DNA of 19,019 nucleotides from Desulfurococcales archaeon (GTDB lineage Archaea > Thermoproteota > Thermoprotei_A > Sulfolobales > NBVN01), in contig JAGGUC010000038.1 in NCBI GenBank assembly GCA_021158735.1, positions 1 through 19,019 of the forward strand. The letters run 5' to 3'. Made by a program: the position numbers and the translations under genes. Positions 1-7,112 of this stretch are shown in pieces (within the stretch, counting starts at the first letter, position 1; every line of letters starts with the position of its first letter). Below the pieces are notes generated by a model. It saw only the letters and a program-made list of their open reading frames with translations. It did not search any database and was not told the origin of the DNA.

Positions 1-1621
1 CTTTTTCTGATTCTCCTACCCATTTGCTCAGTATTTCCGGTCCCTTAACAGCTATGAAGTTCGCGCCAGACTCAGTAGCTACAGCCTTAGCAAGCAAAGT
101 CTTACCACAACCAGGAGGACCATAAAGAAGTAAGCCCTTAGGTGCCTCAATACCTAGCTTCCTGTAAGAGTCCGGGTACTTCAGCGGCCACTCAATAGCC
201 TCCCTCAACTGCTGCTTAACATCCTCCAAACCACCAACATCCTCCCACCCAACCTCAGGAACCTCAACAAGAACCTCTCTTAAGCCGCTTGGGCTTACCT
301 CCCTCATCGCCCTAAGGAAGTCATTCATGGTTATCTTCAAATTCTCTAGTACTTCAGCAGGTATTTCATCACTGTCTAAGTCGATCATTGGCAGCACACG
401 CCTCAGCGCATTCATTGCTGCCTCCCTAACTAAGGCAGCTAAGTCAGCACCAGTAAAACCGTGTGTCATGTCAGCCATCCGCTTTAAGTCGACGTCACTG
501 GATAGCGGGGCGTTTCTCGTATGGATCTGCAGTATTTCTAACCGCCCCTGCTTGTCTGGTAAGGGTATTTCTATTTCTCTGTCGAACCTTCCCGGCCTCC
601 TAAGAGCAGGGTCAACAGCGTGAGGCCTGTTGGTTGCTGCAATAACGATTACGTCACCCCTACCCTCAAGCCCGTCCATCAGTGTCAGTAGCTGAGCAAC
701 AACCCTCCTCTCAACTTCACCGACAACCTCATCTCTTTTAGGTGCTATAGCATCGATCTCATCAATAAATATGATCGCTGGGGCGTGCTTCCTGGCTTCC
801 TCGAATATTTCTCTGAGCCTCTGCTCTGACTCCCCGTAGAACTTACTCATGATCTCAGGCCCATTAATAGCGATGAAGTATGCGTCGGACTCAGTAGCTA
901 CAGCCTTAGCAAGCAAGGTCTTACCGACACCTGGCGGACCTATGAGTAAGACCCCTTTAGGTGGGTCAATACCTAATTTTCTAAAGAGTTCAGGGTGCTT
1001 TAGCGGTAACTCGATTAACTCTCTAACCCTCTCGATAATGTGCTTCATGCCTCCTATGTCTTCGTACGTTACCTTAGGTAGCTTTAGCAGGGTCGGTGAG
1101 CGCTCAATTATAGTTATTGCTGTTTCATCAGTTATTATTACTGGCCCGGAAGGTCTGGTTTGAACCACGTAGAGAAGTATGGGTCTATTAAGTACCTGTA
1201 AGGGGACTACGTCACCTTCAACTAATGGGTAGTCAATTAACCTCCTCTTCAGCGTCCTCACGGAGTTTTCACTGCTACTTATTTCTAAGGTCGACGTTCC
1301 TGGAGCGAGCTTGATGTGCAGTGCTGGCTTAATACTCGCCTTCCTAACAATTACCTTCTCACCTATTCCTACACCAGCATTCTTTCTTATTATGCCGTCC
1401 ATCCTGATTATGTCATTCCCTTCGTCTTCGGTATGAGCGGGCCAGGCAATAGCTACGGTGAGTCTCCGGCCCGTAATCTCGACAACGTCGCCCGGCTCCA
1501 CGTTAATGTAGTTCATCACCCTCAAAGGAATTCTTACCTTACCTCTCATCGCCTCATATCTCTTAGCCTCAGCTACCCGCAAAACAAACTCACGCCGCTT
1601 AGGGTTCACACCAATCACCAT
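1..1621 (-). CDS. cdc48: CDC48/VAT-type AAA+ ATPase, 5' part (3' end beyond window)
   Basis: The first 540 codons of an archaeal CDC48/p97 (VAT) unfoldase, an ATP-driven hexamer that extracts and unfolds proteins, probably feeding the archaeal proteasome. In order: an N-terminal double-psi barrel (about residues 10-100, with VEPGDVVEITG), a second N subdomain (100-180), AAA domain D1 with Walker A GPPGVGKT (228-235), Walker B IIFIDEID (283-290) and arginine-finger motif RRPGRFD (341-347), then the start of D2 with Walker A GPPGCGKT (501-508). The gene leaves the window at base 1 inside GESEK of D2. ATG at 1621 is the first ATG after an in-frame TAA; a GTG at 1609 with GGTGAT four bases ahead is a possible alternative. 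The usual length is about 730-770 residues, so roughly 200 are missing here. Identity is secure from both AAA modules; the start is less so. Confidence 0.95.
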   Translation of the reverse strand, partial: MVIGVNPKRREFVLRVAEAKRYEAMRGKVRIPLRVMNYINVEPGDVVEITGRRLTVAIAWPAHTEDEGNDIIRMDGIIRKNAGVGIGEKVIVRKASIKPALHIKLAPGTSTLEISSSENSVRTLKRRLIDYPLVEGDVVPLQVLNRPILLYVVQTRPSGPVIITDETAITIIERSPTLLKLPKVTYEDIGGMKHIIERVRELIELPLKHPELFRKLGIDPPKGVLLIGPPGVGKTLLAKAVATESDAYFIAINGPEIMSKFYGESEQRLREIFEEARKHAPAIIFIDEIDAIAPKRDEVVGEVERRVVAQLLTLMDGLEGRGDVIVIAATNRPHAVDPALRRPGRFDREIEIPLPDKQGRLEILQIHTRNAPLSSDVDLKRMADMTHGFTGADLAALVREAAMNALRRVLPMIDLDSDEIPAEVLENLKITMNDFLRAMREVSPSGLREVLVEVPEVGWEDVGGLEDVKQQLREAIEWPLKYPDSYRKLGIEAPKGLLLYGPPGCGKTLLAKAVATESGANFIAVKGPEILSKWVGESEK

Positions 1622-1655
1622 CTCCTGCTCGATCCCAATAGCTTAGAATTTTTCT

Positions 1656-1724
1656 GGGTTAATGTACTTAAGTAGTCTTCCTAAAACCCGCTAAGGCGGT
1701 CTAAATATAAGGTAATGAATTACC
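1656..1724 (-). promoter_or_regulatory. Promoter region of the CDC48 gene with a palindrome
   Basis: Reading the minus strand, a TATA-like CTTATATTTAG lies at about 1701-1711, 80 bases before the ATG, and a second A/T-rich candidate (TACTTAAGTAC) at about 1663-1673. The palindrome GGTAAT-GA-ATTACC (1711-1724) abuts the outer TATA box on its upstream, BRE side. A small GC hairpin, CCGC-TAAG-GCGG (1688-1699), would lie between the outer box and the start. Which TATA box is used cannot be told from sequence; the palindrome could be a regulator site or chance. Confidence 0.4.
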
Positions 1725-1785
1725 TCGAGCAGTTGGGAACACCACATCAGCCTGAAGTAAGGCGGCTGGTCATGCACGACAATTA

Positions 1786-2064
1786 TTAAAATGCTTCCGT
1801 CCTAGTCACCATCTCAATATCTACTGATGAGACACCTTCAATGGATGTCAGTAACTTCTCTAAGTCCTCTGTACCTCCTTCATATTCTTCAGGCATGATT
1901 ATGAACAGCCTCAGTGCGTAAAGCCCGAACGCTATGTAGACTTTTTCATGTCTCACAACCTCAAACTTCTCAGGCATCCTAGCCTTGATCTCGTTGACGA
2001 GCTTATCTAGGTCTACGTCTATATCCTCAGGGTTCACCCTTATTGCTACAAGTACCTTAGCCAC
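1786..2064 (-). CDS. ef1b: Elongation factor 1-beta (aEF1B), GDP/GTP exchange factor for EF-1A
   Basis: Archaeal EF-1 beta catalyses nucleotide exchange on aEF1A so that it can deliver aminoacyl-tRNA again. The small one-domain protein matches the family along its whole length: an N-terminal MAKVLVAIRVNPED strand, DVDLDKLVNEIK, the hallmark IAFGLYALRLFIIMP, EGGTEDLEKLLTSIEGVSSV, and a VTRTEAF end. I chose GTG 2064 (92 residues): it gives the family-typical MAKVLV start and has GAGG eight bases upstream. GTGs at 2070 and 2073 are in frame but too close to that ribosome site. It lies 12 bases after the stop of the zinc-ribbon gene, so the two are probably cotranscribed. Confidence 0.93.
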   Translation of the reverse strand: MAKVLVAIRVNPEDIDVDLDKLVNEIKARMPEKFEVVRHEKVYIAFGLYALRLFIIMPEEYEGGTEDLEKLLTSIEGVSSVDIEMVTRTEAF

Positions 2065-2076
2065 TGCCACCACCTC

Positions 2077-2292
2077 TTAAGGACCCTCAAAGCCGCAGTT
2101 AGGGCACTTATAAATCATGGCTAACTCCCTGCACTTCTTACACCTCCAGATCACTACTGTACCGCAGTTAGGGCAGTAGAACTTAACACCTTTTTCATAT
2201 GGTGCAATAAGAGATCCGCAACTACTGCAGGTGGGTGGCGTAGCAGCTTCAATTATTACGGGTCCCTCCTCCTGACTTAATGCCTGACCCAT
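2077..2292 (-). CDS. Small double zinc-ribbon protein (HVO_2753-like)
   Basis: A 71-residue protein with four CxxC-type knuckles (CSSC, CPNC, CKKC, CPNC), forming two zinc ribbons and ending in the diagnostic CPNCGFEGP. This is the archaeal family of small putative RNA-binding zinc-finger proteins (HVO_2753 type), often found beside aEF1B, which suggests a translation role; the exact function is unknown. I chose ATG 2292 over GTG 2298 because GGT lies about eight bases before the ATG and only two before the GTG. The first 20 or so residues (Q/E-rich, then IIEAATPP) precede the zinc core and are probably flexible. It is first gene of a two-gene unit with aEF1B. Confidence 0.85.
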   Translation of the reverse strand: MGQALSQEEGPVIIEAATPPTCSSCGSLIAPYEKGVKFYCPNCGTVVIWRCKKCRELAMIYKCPNCGFEGP

Positions 2293-2320
2293 ACTCACTA
2301 CCTGTATTGGGGTTCTAACT

Positions 2321-2333
2321 AGGCTTAATAAGC
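2321..2333 (-). promoter_or_regulatory. TATA box for the zinc-ribbon/aEF1B operon
   Basis: The minus strand reads GCTTATTAAGCC at 2322-2333. Initiation about 25 bases downstream falls near 2302, giving a leader of about ten bases to ATG 2292, long enough to carry the GGTAGTGAG ribosome site. Based on TATA-like sequence and spacing only. Confidence 0.5.
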
Positions 2334-2410
2334 ATTAGTGAGTAGTAGTTCCTGATCCTCCGGTTTTGGCTTAATTCATGCAGGTGGTGAAGGACAGAGC
2401 CTTAAGTAAA

Positions 2411-2420
2411 GTGTTTAATC
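2411..2420 (+). promoter_or_regulatory. TATA-like element before FEN-1
   Basis: TTTAAT (2414-2419) places initiation near 2440-2445, just ahead of the preferred TTG start at 2451. This argues against the upstream TTG 2439 and for a very short leader. A second A/T-rich stretch (CTTAAGTAAAG, 2401-2411) is an alternative box. Confidence 0.4.
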
Positions 2421-2450
2421 TTTCTTAGAAACTTATGATTGGGGACCTCA

Positions 2451-3509
2451 TTGGGTGTGAATATAAGGGAGCTGATACCGCAGGAAGCTGTCAGAGTTGT
2501 TAGTGATCTGAGAGAGCTGAGGGGGAGGATTATAGCTATTGATGCCTACAATGCGCTATACCAGTTCTTGACGGCCATCAGGCAGCCAGACGGCACGCCA
2601 CTAATGGATAGTAAGGGGAGAGTAACCAGCCATCTTAGCGGGCTGTTTTATAGAACAATAAACTTTGTTGAAGCAGGTGTAAAGCCAGTCTATGTATTTG
2701 ATGGTAAGCCACCCGAACTTAAGGCGAGAGAACTCAGTGAGAGGACAGCAGTAAGGGAGGAGGCAAGGAGGAAGTATGAGGAGGCGGTTGCTGCAGGTGA
2801 CATCGAAGCAGCAAGACGGTACGCACAGATGGCGTCCAGACTAACAACGGAGATGGTTGAGGACGCTAAGAAGCTACTGTCAGCTATGGGTGTTCCATGG
2901 GTTCAAGCCCCCTCAGAGGGTGAAGCTCAGGCAGCATACATGGCACTGAGGGGAGACGTGTGGGCTACGGCGTCGCAGGATTACGACTCGCTGTTATTTG
3001 GCGCGCCTAGATTGGTCAGGAACATGACTATTTCAGGGAGGAGGAAGCTACCGAGAAAGAACATATACGTAGAGATAAAGCCAGAAGTCATCGAACTTGA
3101 GAAGGTGCTTAAGTTATTAGGTATTAGCAGGGAGCAATTAATAGACATAGCTATACTGTTGGGTACGGACTATAATCCAGAGGGTGTGAAAGGTGTTGGG
3201 CCTAAGACAGCGCTCAAGCTAATTAGAACTCACGGAAACATCGAAAAAGCACTTAAGGCCCTTCCAACTGCTAGATTCCCTGTACCGCCAGGCGAAATAA
3301 AAAAGTTGTTCTTAAAACCTGGTGTAACGGACAGCTATAAGCTTGAGTGGAGTGAACCTGAGGGCAGTGAAGTAGTGGGTATTCTAGTCAAGGAACACGA
3401 CTTCTCGGTCGAGCGTGTTAAGAGCGCTCTTGAGAGGTTAAGGAAAGCTTATAGAGAGCACATTAAAGGTGGTGTGAGAGGTCTTGACGCGTGGTTTAAG
3501 AGGCGGTGA
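2451..3509 (+). CDS. fen: Flap endonuclease 1 (FEN-1/XPG family)
   Basis: Structure-specific nuclease that removes 5' flaps during Okazaki-fragment maturation and base-excision repair, normally tethered to PCNA. From TTG 2451 it has 352 residues, the family length, and begins MGVNIRELIP like other archaeal FEN-1 proteins. All metal-binding acids are visible: D31 (IAIDAYNALYQF), D84 (VFDGKPPE), E156/E158 (APSEGEAQAAY), D177/D179 (SQDYDSLLFG) and D240 (GTDYNPEGVKGVG), the last beginning the H3TH DNA-binding region. The C-terminal PCNA-binding tail reads VRGLDAWFKRR: the hydrophobic/aromatic half of a PIP box is kept but the usual leading Gln is Val. An upstream in-frame TTG (2439) would add MGTS but has no ribosome site; GGGG lies six bases before 2451. 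Monocistronic by layout. Confidence 0.95.
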   Translation: MGVNIRELIPQEAVRVVSDLRELRGRIIAIDAYNALYQFLTAIRQPDGTPLMDSKGRVTSHLSGLFYRTINFVEAGVKPVYVFDGKPPELKARELSERTAVREEARRKYEEAVAAGDIEAARRYAQMASRLTTEMVEDAKKLLSAMGVPWVQAPSEGEAQAAYMALRGDVWATASQDYDSLLFGAPRLVRNMTISGRRKLPRKNIYVEIKPEVIELEKVLKLLGISREQLIDIAILLGTDYNPEGVKGVGPKTALKLIRTHGNIEKALKALPTARFPVPPGEIKKLFLKPGVTDSYKLEWSEPEGSEVVGILVKEHDFSVERVKSALERLRKAYREHIKGGVRGLDAWFKRR

Positions 3510-3513
3510 AGAG

Positions 3514-3546
3514 ACTTCAGCCGAAGTAAGAAGAAAAGCTGTTTTT
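3514..3546 (+). terminator. Possible FEN-1 terminator
   Basis: Five bases after the FEN-1 stop is a short hairpin, ACTTC-AGCC-GAAGT (3514-3527), followed by a purine tract and then TGTTTTTAA with five Ts (3542-3546). Archaeal termination depends mainly on T-runs, so the T tract is the stronger part. The region is only 42 bp between convergent genes and may serve both. Confidence 0.35.
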
Positions 3547-3551
3547 AAGGT

Positions 3552-4247
3552 CTAGGTAATTGAGGCTTTTCTAATAATGTAGTACCCGTAGCACATTTCC
3601 GGGTACCACTTCATCACGGAGCTATGAATCTTAATGAAGTGACCGTGAAAGAGCGGTGAGGAGATAACGAAGGTTTCTATCTCTCCGCCCTCCCCAACAG
3701 GGTTAACGTTGAATTTACGGCATACTTCAATAAAGAACCTCAAGTTGCTGTGAGTCAAGACCCTCCCTAACCAGTGCAGGCTCAGTCCCATCGCCTGCAC
3801 CGCAACAATTATGAAGCTCATGCATGATGTTTCTTCGCTCAATAACTCCATAGGATCGTGCCTCCATAGAGGAGCGAAGTGCTTAAGTCCAAGCTCCTCA
3901 GCAATACGGTCAACCCGTTCTTTCTGGTACTGTGAGGCAGTAGCTCCACTAATTATGAAGTCCACGTCGCTATACCTATGCAGTACTTCATGCTTCAGGT
4001 ATGTGAGTAACTCCTTAACCTCCCTCTCCTTAACAGCGCTTACGTTAAACATGTAGATAGGCATGTTCATGGCCTGTGCATGCAACTTAACGAATTCTAT
4101 GTTTATGGCGTGAAACATCCAGGATTCAATACTTCTGGGAACAGCTGTTACTAGCGCCTCTACCTTCACACCATGCTGAAGCGCCTTAACTATAGCGTAG
4201 TGCGAGTCCTTGCCGCCAGTGTATAGAGCTATAGCCTTCTTCAACAA
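3552..4247 (-). CDS. dph6: Diphthine-ammonia ligase, Dph6/DUF71 PP-loop ATPase
   Basis: Last step of diphthamide synthesis on EF-2: ATP-dependent amidation of diphthine with ammonia (EC 6.3.1.14). The 231-residue length fits archaeal Dph6. Visible signatures are the PP-loop YTGGKDS (9-15), the central GATASQYQKERV (101-112) followed by GLKHFAPLWRHDP, and the family hallmark GEGGEIETFV (185-194). The start is TTG 4247 (or TTG 4244), overlapping the stop of the upstream gene by seven bases, which suggests translational coupling; GGGAGAG lies upstream inside that gene. No other diphthamide gene is nearby. The family is clear; the exact reaction is inferred from characterised eukaryotic Dph6. Confidence 0.88.
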   Translation of the reverse strand: MLKKAIALYTGGKDSHYAIVKALQHGVKVEALVTAVPRSIESWMFHAINIEFVKLHAQAMNMPIYMFNVSAVKEREVKELLTYLKHEVLHRYSDVDFIISGATASQYQKERVDRIAEELGLKHFAPLWRHDPMELLSEETSCMSFIIVAVQAMGLSLHWLGRVLTHSNLRFFIEVCRKFNVNPVGEGGEIETFVISSPLFHGHFIKIHSSVMKWYPEMCYGYYIIRKASIT

Positions 4248-4891
4248 CCAACTCTCCCTAGTACTTCGATCACTGCGTTAACAACATATGATGGGCAGTT
4301 GACATCGCCGGGCCTGCAAATCGATATTAGAACGGCATCACCGCTTTCTAAACCTTCATACTTAAGTACAGCATCACGTATCTTATTAGCCCCGGTCAGT
4401 TCCTCTAACTCCACAGGCGTCGGCAGGTACAGCTTAGACTTAACCAGGTACATAACTAAAGCTCCATCTGCCCCGTAGCGAACAATGCAGTCTCTAACAG
4501 CTAATGGCCCGCCATAGCGCCTAACCATGTCCACCCCCTCCTTTAGACCTACTCCAAAACCTACGTAGCTACCTTGACAGAGCTCCTTAATAGGTAGGTA
4601 ACCTAGTAAGTGAATGTACGATCTCACGTACTCAGCGATCCTTCTGCCATCATCCGTGAGCAATACACCTGCAACCCTATCTACTAGTATTAACCTCCTC
4701 TCACGCATTCTCTTAATCAGGGTTTTAATACTTGCCTCACCTAGACCGAGCTTCTTCATTAAGGCCTGTCTACCTAAAGGCTGATCTCTAAGAAGCTCAA
4801 TTAATACCATGTACGCATGATATGCCGTGAATCTAGGGGGTACCCCTCTAAGAGGCTTGACTAAATCACTTATCAATAATGCCTCCTTCAT
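4241..4891 (-). CDS. Winged-helix protein, DUF4443-like (putative regulator)
   Basis: A 216-residue archaeal protein. Residues about 20-85 look like a winged helix-turn-helix: helix YHAYMVLIELL, then LGRQALMKKLGLGEASIKTLIKRMRERRLI as the HTH pair, then a short wing (VDRVAGVLLTDDG). The remainder is an alpha/beta domain with GSYVGFGVGL and RYGADGALVMYLVKSKLYLP, and two cysteines near the end (CRPGDVNCPS). The pattern resembles archaeal proteins annotated DUF4443, whose role is unknown. ATG 4891 has no clear ribosome site, and a TATA box about 25 bases upstream suggests a leaderless message. The gene overlaps dph6 and is divergent from argF. Whether it regulates either is not shown; the DNA-binding role is inferred from the HTH. 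Confidence 0.72.
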   Translation of the reverse strand: MKEALLISDLVKPLRGVPPRFTAYHAYMVLIELLRDQPLGRQALMKKLGLGEASIKTLIKRMRERRLILVDRVAGVLLTDDGRRIAEYVRSYIHLLGYLPIKELCQGSYVGFGVGLKEGVDMVRRYGGPLAVRDCIVRYGADGALVMYLVKSKLYLPTPVELEELTGANKIRDAVLKYEGLESGDAVLISICRPGDVNCPSYVVNAVIEVLGRVGC

Positions 4892-4962
4892 TGCGCATAC
4901 ATCGTATAAATACTATTTAACTATTATAAAATATTTATTTACAGTCATCCTACATTCAATGG
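4892..4962. promoter_or_regulatory. Divergent promoter region between the dph6 operon and argF
   Basis: This 71-bp gap is very A/T-rich. Toward the minus strand, TTAAATAG (about 4913-4920) sits 22-29 bases before ATG 4891, the spacing of a leaderless gene. Toward the plus strand, TTATAAAATATTTATTT (4924-4940) contains one or two overlapping TATA boxes; initiation would fall at about 4955-4963, at the GTG start of argF. The two core promoters nearly touch, so their use may be mutually exclusive. Confidence 0.5.
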
Positions 4963-5907
4963 GTGTTATACTTGAAGACACTTAAGGGGAGGGACTTCAT
5001 TTCAATAGCCGACTTTACTACGGAGGAGTTAGAGTACATTCTTAAGACGTCAGCCTTAATGAAGAGTAGGTTTTACTCTGGTGAGAGGGTAATACCAGTA
5101 CTTCAGGGCAGGACCCTACTACTCATATTTCAAAAACCCAGCACCAGAACTAGAATTAGCTTTGAGGTAGCCATGAGGCAGCTTGGAGGGGAGGCCATAT
5201 CTCTGACATGGAAAGAAATGCAGTTAGGTCGGGGAGAGACCATAGCTGACACGGCTAGGGTCATTAGCAGGTACGTTGATGCCGTAGCAGCTAGAGTGTT
5301 CAGTCATGAAGACCTGGTTGAGCTGGCAAGGCATGCCAGCATACCAGTAATTAACGCCTTAAGCAATAAGGAGCACCCCTGTCAGGCAGTTGGTGATATG
5401 TTAACTATTTGGGAGAAGAAGGGCAGGTATAGTGGCTTAACGATATCCTTTGTAGGAGATGGAGGAGATAACGTACTGCACTCACTACTGCTAATAGCTG
5501 TCAAACTAGGTAATAATGTAAGGGTTGGGACAGCCAAGGGTTATGACCCGAATCCAGAGATCTGGAAGATCGCTGAAGAGGAAGCTGAAAAGAAAAATGT
5601 TACGATCGAGATCGTAAGAAGTCCTGAGGAAGCAGTTAAAGGAGTGGATGTGGTCTACACTGACGTATGGGTAAGTATGGGGCAGGAATCTGAAGCAGAG
5701 AGAAGGATCAAGGATCTTACACCATTCAGAGTTACGGGTGAGCTGATGAAGCTCGCAAAGGAAGATGCAATATTCATGCACTGCCTGCCAGCTAAGAGAG
5801 GTTACGAAGTTACTGATGAGGTTATAGATGGGCCACACTCTGTTGTGTGGGATCAAGCCGAGAATCGATTACATACTCAGAAAGCAATACTTGCCCTACT
5901 ACTCTAG
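4963..5907 (+). CDS. argF: Ornithine carbamoyltransferase (anabolic type by motifs)
   Basis: Transfers the carbamoyl group of carbamoyl phosphate to ornithine to give citrulline (arginine synthesis; EC 2.1.3.3). It has 314 residues, typical for archaea. Motifs: carbamoyl-phosphate loop FQKPSTRTR (57-64), HPCQAVGD (138-145), ornithine loop VWVSMGQE (235-242), and MHCLPAKRG (272-280), followed by VVWDQAENRLHTQKA. The SMG and HCLP motifs separate it from aspartate carbamoyltransferase. The hinge motif reads FVGDGGDNV, one residue longer than the FVGDGNNV form I recall from Thermococcales enzymes. The start is GTG 4963, probably leaderless given the TATA position; no ribosome site is visible. No other arginine gene lies in the window. 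Confidence 0.94.
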   Translation: MLYLKTLKGRDFISIADFTTEELEYILKTSALMKSRFYSGERVIPVLQGRTLLLIFQKPSTRTRISFEVAMRQLGGEAISLTWKEMQLGRGETIADTARVISRYVDAVAARVFSHEDLVELARHASIPVINALSNKEHPCQAVGDMLTIWEKKGRYSGLTISFVGDGGDNVLHSLLLIAVKLGNNVRVGTAKGYDPNPEIWKIAEEEAEKKNVTIEIVRSPEEAVKGVDVVYTDVWVSMGQESEAERRIKDLTPFRVTGELMKLAKEDAIFMHCLPAKRGYEVTDEVIDGPHSVVWDQAENRLHTQKAILALLL

Positions 5908-5917
5908 TCAGGAAGCA

Positions 5918-6568
5918 TCATCTAGTTCGAGTTTTAGACTTCTTTTTCCTCCTCTTTCTGCTCTTTCTTCTTGACTTTGTTTTTGCTTTCTTAGACCTGC
6001 TGGTCTTCTTCCTAGCTCTCCTCTTTTTCTTGGTTTTCTTCTTTTCGCTCGGTAGTCTAACGGCTTTTTCCTTTACTAGCAATATTCTCTCCCCGCAGTC
6101 CGTGATCAATTTAACTCCGACTACTCTGCCTCCATCGGCTGATACTTCGAGCCGCCCTTCTTGAATGTAAAACGGATTCTGAACTGGCACCTTCTGCTCC
6201 TTAAGCATCTTAGCAACTATGACATTTTCCTCAATATTATCCGTATCCTGCCTCTCAAGTATGCTAAGCTCAATTACTTTAGATATCTTGGGGTGTAGTA
6301 CATACTCGCTGTACCTTCCAGCTAGATTCACTAAGATCTCGTTGGGCTCTTTTCTGGTGCTGGGTACTGACGCTATTAAGAGCTTCTGACATTCTACACC
6401 ATATATGTGCTCCTTTAACCTCCTGTATATCTCGTCCTCACTTCCATCTAGTTTCATTACCGAACGTGACGTTACTTCCTTTTCTAAGGTAGGCTTAAGT
6501 GCGGTTATCCTTAACTTACCTACATTAATGATGTCCTCTGAAAAACACACTATTCTGTACCTAGGCAT
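5918..6568 (-). CDS. Unknown protein with a highly basic C-terminal tail
   Basis: I do not recognise this 216-residue protein. Residues 1-173 look like a compact alpha/beta domain (strands at MPRYRIVCF and KLRITALKP, helix EDEIYRRLKEHIYG, hydrophobic QKLLIASVP and GRVVGVKLITDCGERILLV). The last 43 residues are an extreme basic tail: by count 18 Lys and 11 Arg of 43, mixed with Ser/Thr/Ala and no hydrophobic side chain larger than Ala. Such tails usually bind nucleic acid non-specifically and are probably disordered. ATG 6568 is preceded by AGAGGT at a loose spacing of about ten bases, and the gene starts eight bases after the adenosine-kinase-family stop, so they are probably one operon. It is not ribosomal protein S6e despite its size and basic end. 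Function unknown; nucleic-acid binding is inferred. Confidence 0.7.
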   Translation of the reverse strand: MPRYRIVCFSEDIINVGKLRITALKPTLEKEVTSRSVMKLDGSEDEIYRRLKEHIYGVECQKLLIASVPSTRKEPNEILVNLAGRYSEYVLHPKISKVIELSILERQDTDNIEENVIVAKMLKEQKVPVQNPFYIQEGRLEVSADGGRVVGVKLITDCGERILLVKEKAVRLPSEKKKTKKKRRARKKTSRSKKAKTKSRRKSRKRRKKKSKTRTR

Positions 6569-6576
6569 TATGGAAT

Positions 6577-7071
6577 TTACCTCTTGTATCCTATCTTCCT
6601 CAAGAACTCATGGCGCTCTCTTTTGTCGGAGTCACCTTCTACACCTAGCGGTATGTACCCGTCGACGACACCTATGAGGGAGCGGCCTTGATTCGTCTCA
6701 GCAACTATTACCTGTAGTGGGTTTGCTGTCGCTGCATAAATCGTAGTTACTTCCTGCACGCTCTTCAAGCTATTAAGTACGTTTATGGGCCACGCGTTCT
6801 TTATGTACACTATGAAAGTATGCCCTGCACCGATCTTGAGGGCTACTTCTTCAGCTAGCTTCCTTAACTCGTCGTCATTGCCGTCAGATCTTATTAACTT
6901 CTTCCCACTTGCTTCACAAAAAGCTATTCCGAACTTAATTGCAGGCGCGGAAGTGATTAATGCTTCATACAGATCCTCAACGGTTTTTATAAAGTGGGAG
7001 TGTCCTACGATTACATTTGCTCCCTCAGGCAGTGGAATATCAACTACCTCAATTTTCTTCAGCTCGCCCAT
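6577..7071 (-). CDS. Adenosine-specific kinase family protein (COG1839/DUF355)
   Basis: A 164-residue protein that matches the archaeal/bacterial COG1839 family almost end to end: EVVDIPLPEGANVIVGHSHF, IKTVEDLYEALITSAP, KFGIAFCEASGKKLIRSDGN, GAGHTFIVYIKNAWPINVLN, the conserved YAATANPLQVIVAE and GVVDGYIPLGVE, ending FLRKIGYKR. Crystal structures of relatives bind adenosine or AMP, and the family is annotated 'adenosine-specific kinase', but the physiological reaction is uncertain. I chose ATG 7071 over GTG 7080 because AGGTGA lies five bases before the ATG. The upstream A/T-rich gap (TAAATATTATTATC in minus sense) could hold its own promoter; otherwise it is read with the genes upstream of it. 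The family call is firm, the function is not. Confidence 0.85.
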   Translation of the reverse strand: MGELKKIEVVDIPLPEGANVIVGHSHFIKTVEDLYEALITSAPAIKFGIAFCEASGKKLIRSDGNDDELRKLAEEVALKIGAGHTFIVYIKNAWPINVLNSLKSVQEVTTIYAATANPLQVIVAETNQGRSLIGVVDGYIPLGVEGDSDKRERHEFLRKIGYKR

Positions 7072-7112
7072 GAAAGTCACCTAATGATAATAATATTTAG
7101 CTGAATTAAAGA

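Noticed and set aside
2439..2450. FEN-1 starting at TTG 2439
   Set aside because: It adds MGTS before the family-typical MGVNIRELIP, has no ribosome site, and the TATA position would put it before or at the transcription start.
5847..6164. A plus-strand open frame coding for a Phe/Leu-rich, membrane-like peptide
   Set aside because: It is the exact antisense of the Lys/Arg-rich tail of the minus-strand gene (AAG/AGG read backwards gives CTT/CCT), so its hydrophobic character is an artefact; it also overlaps argF.
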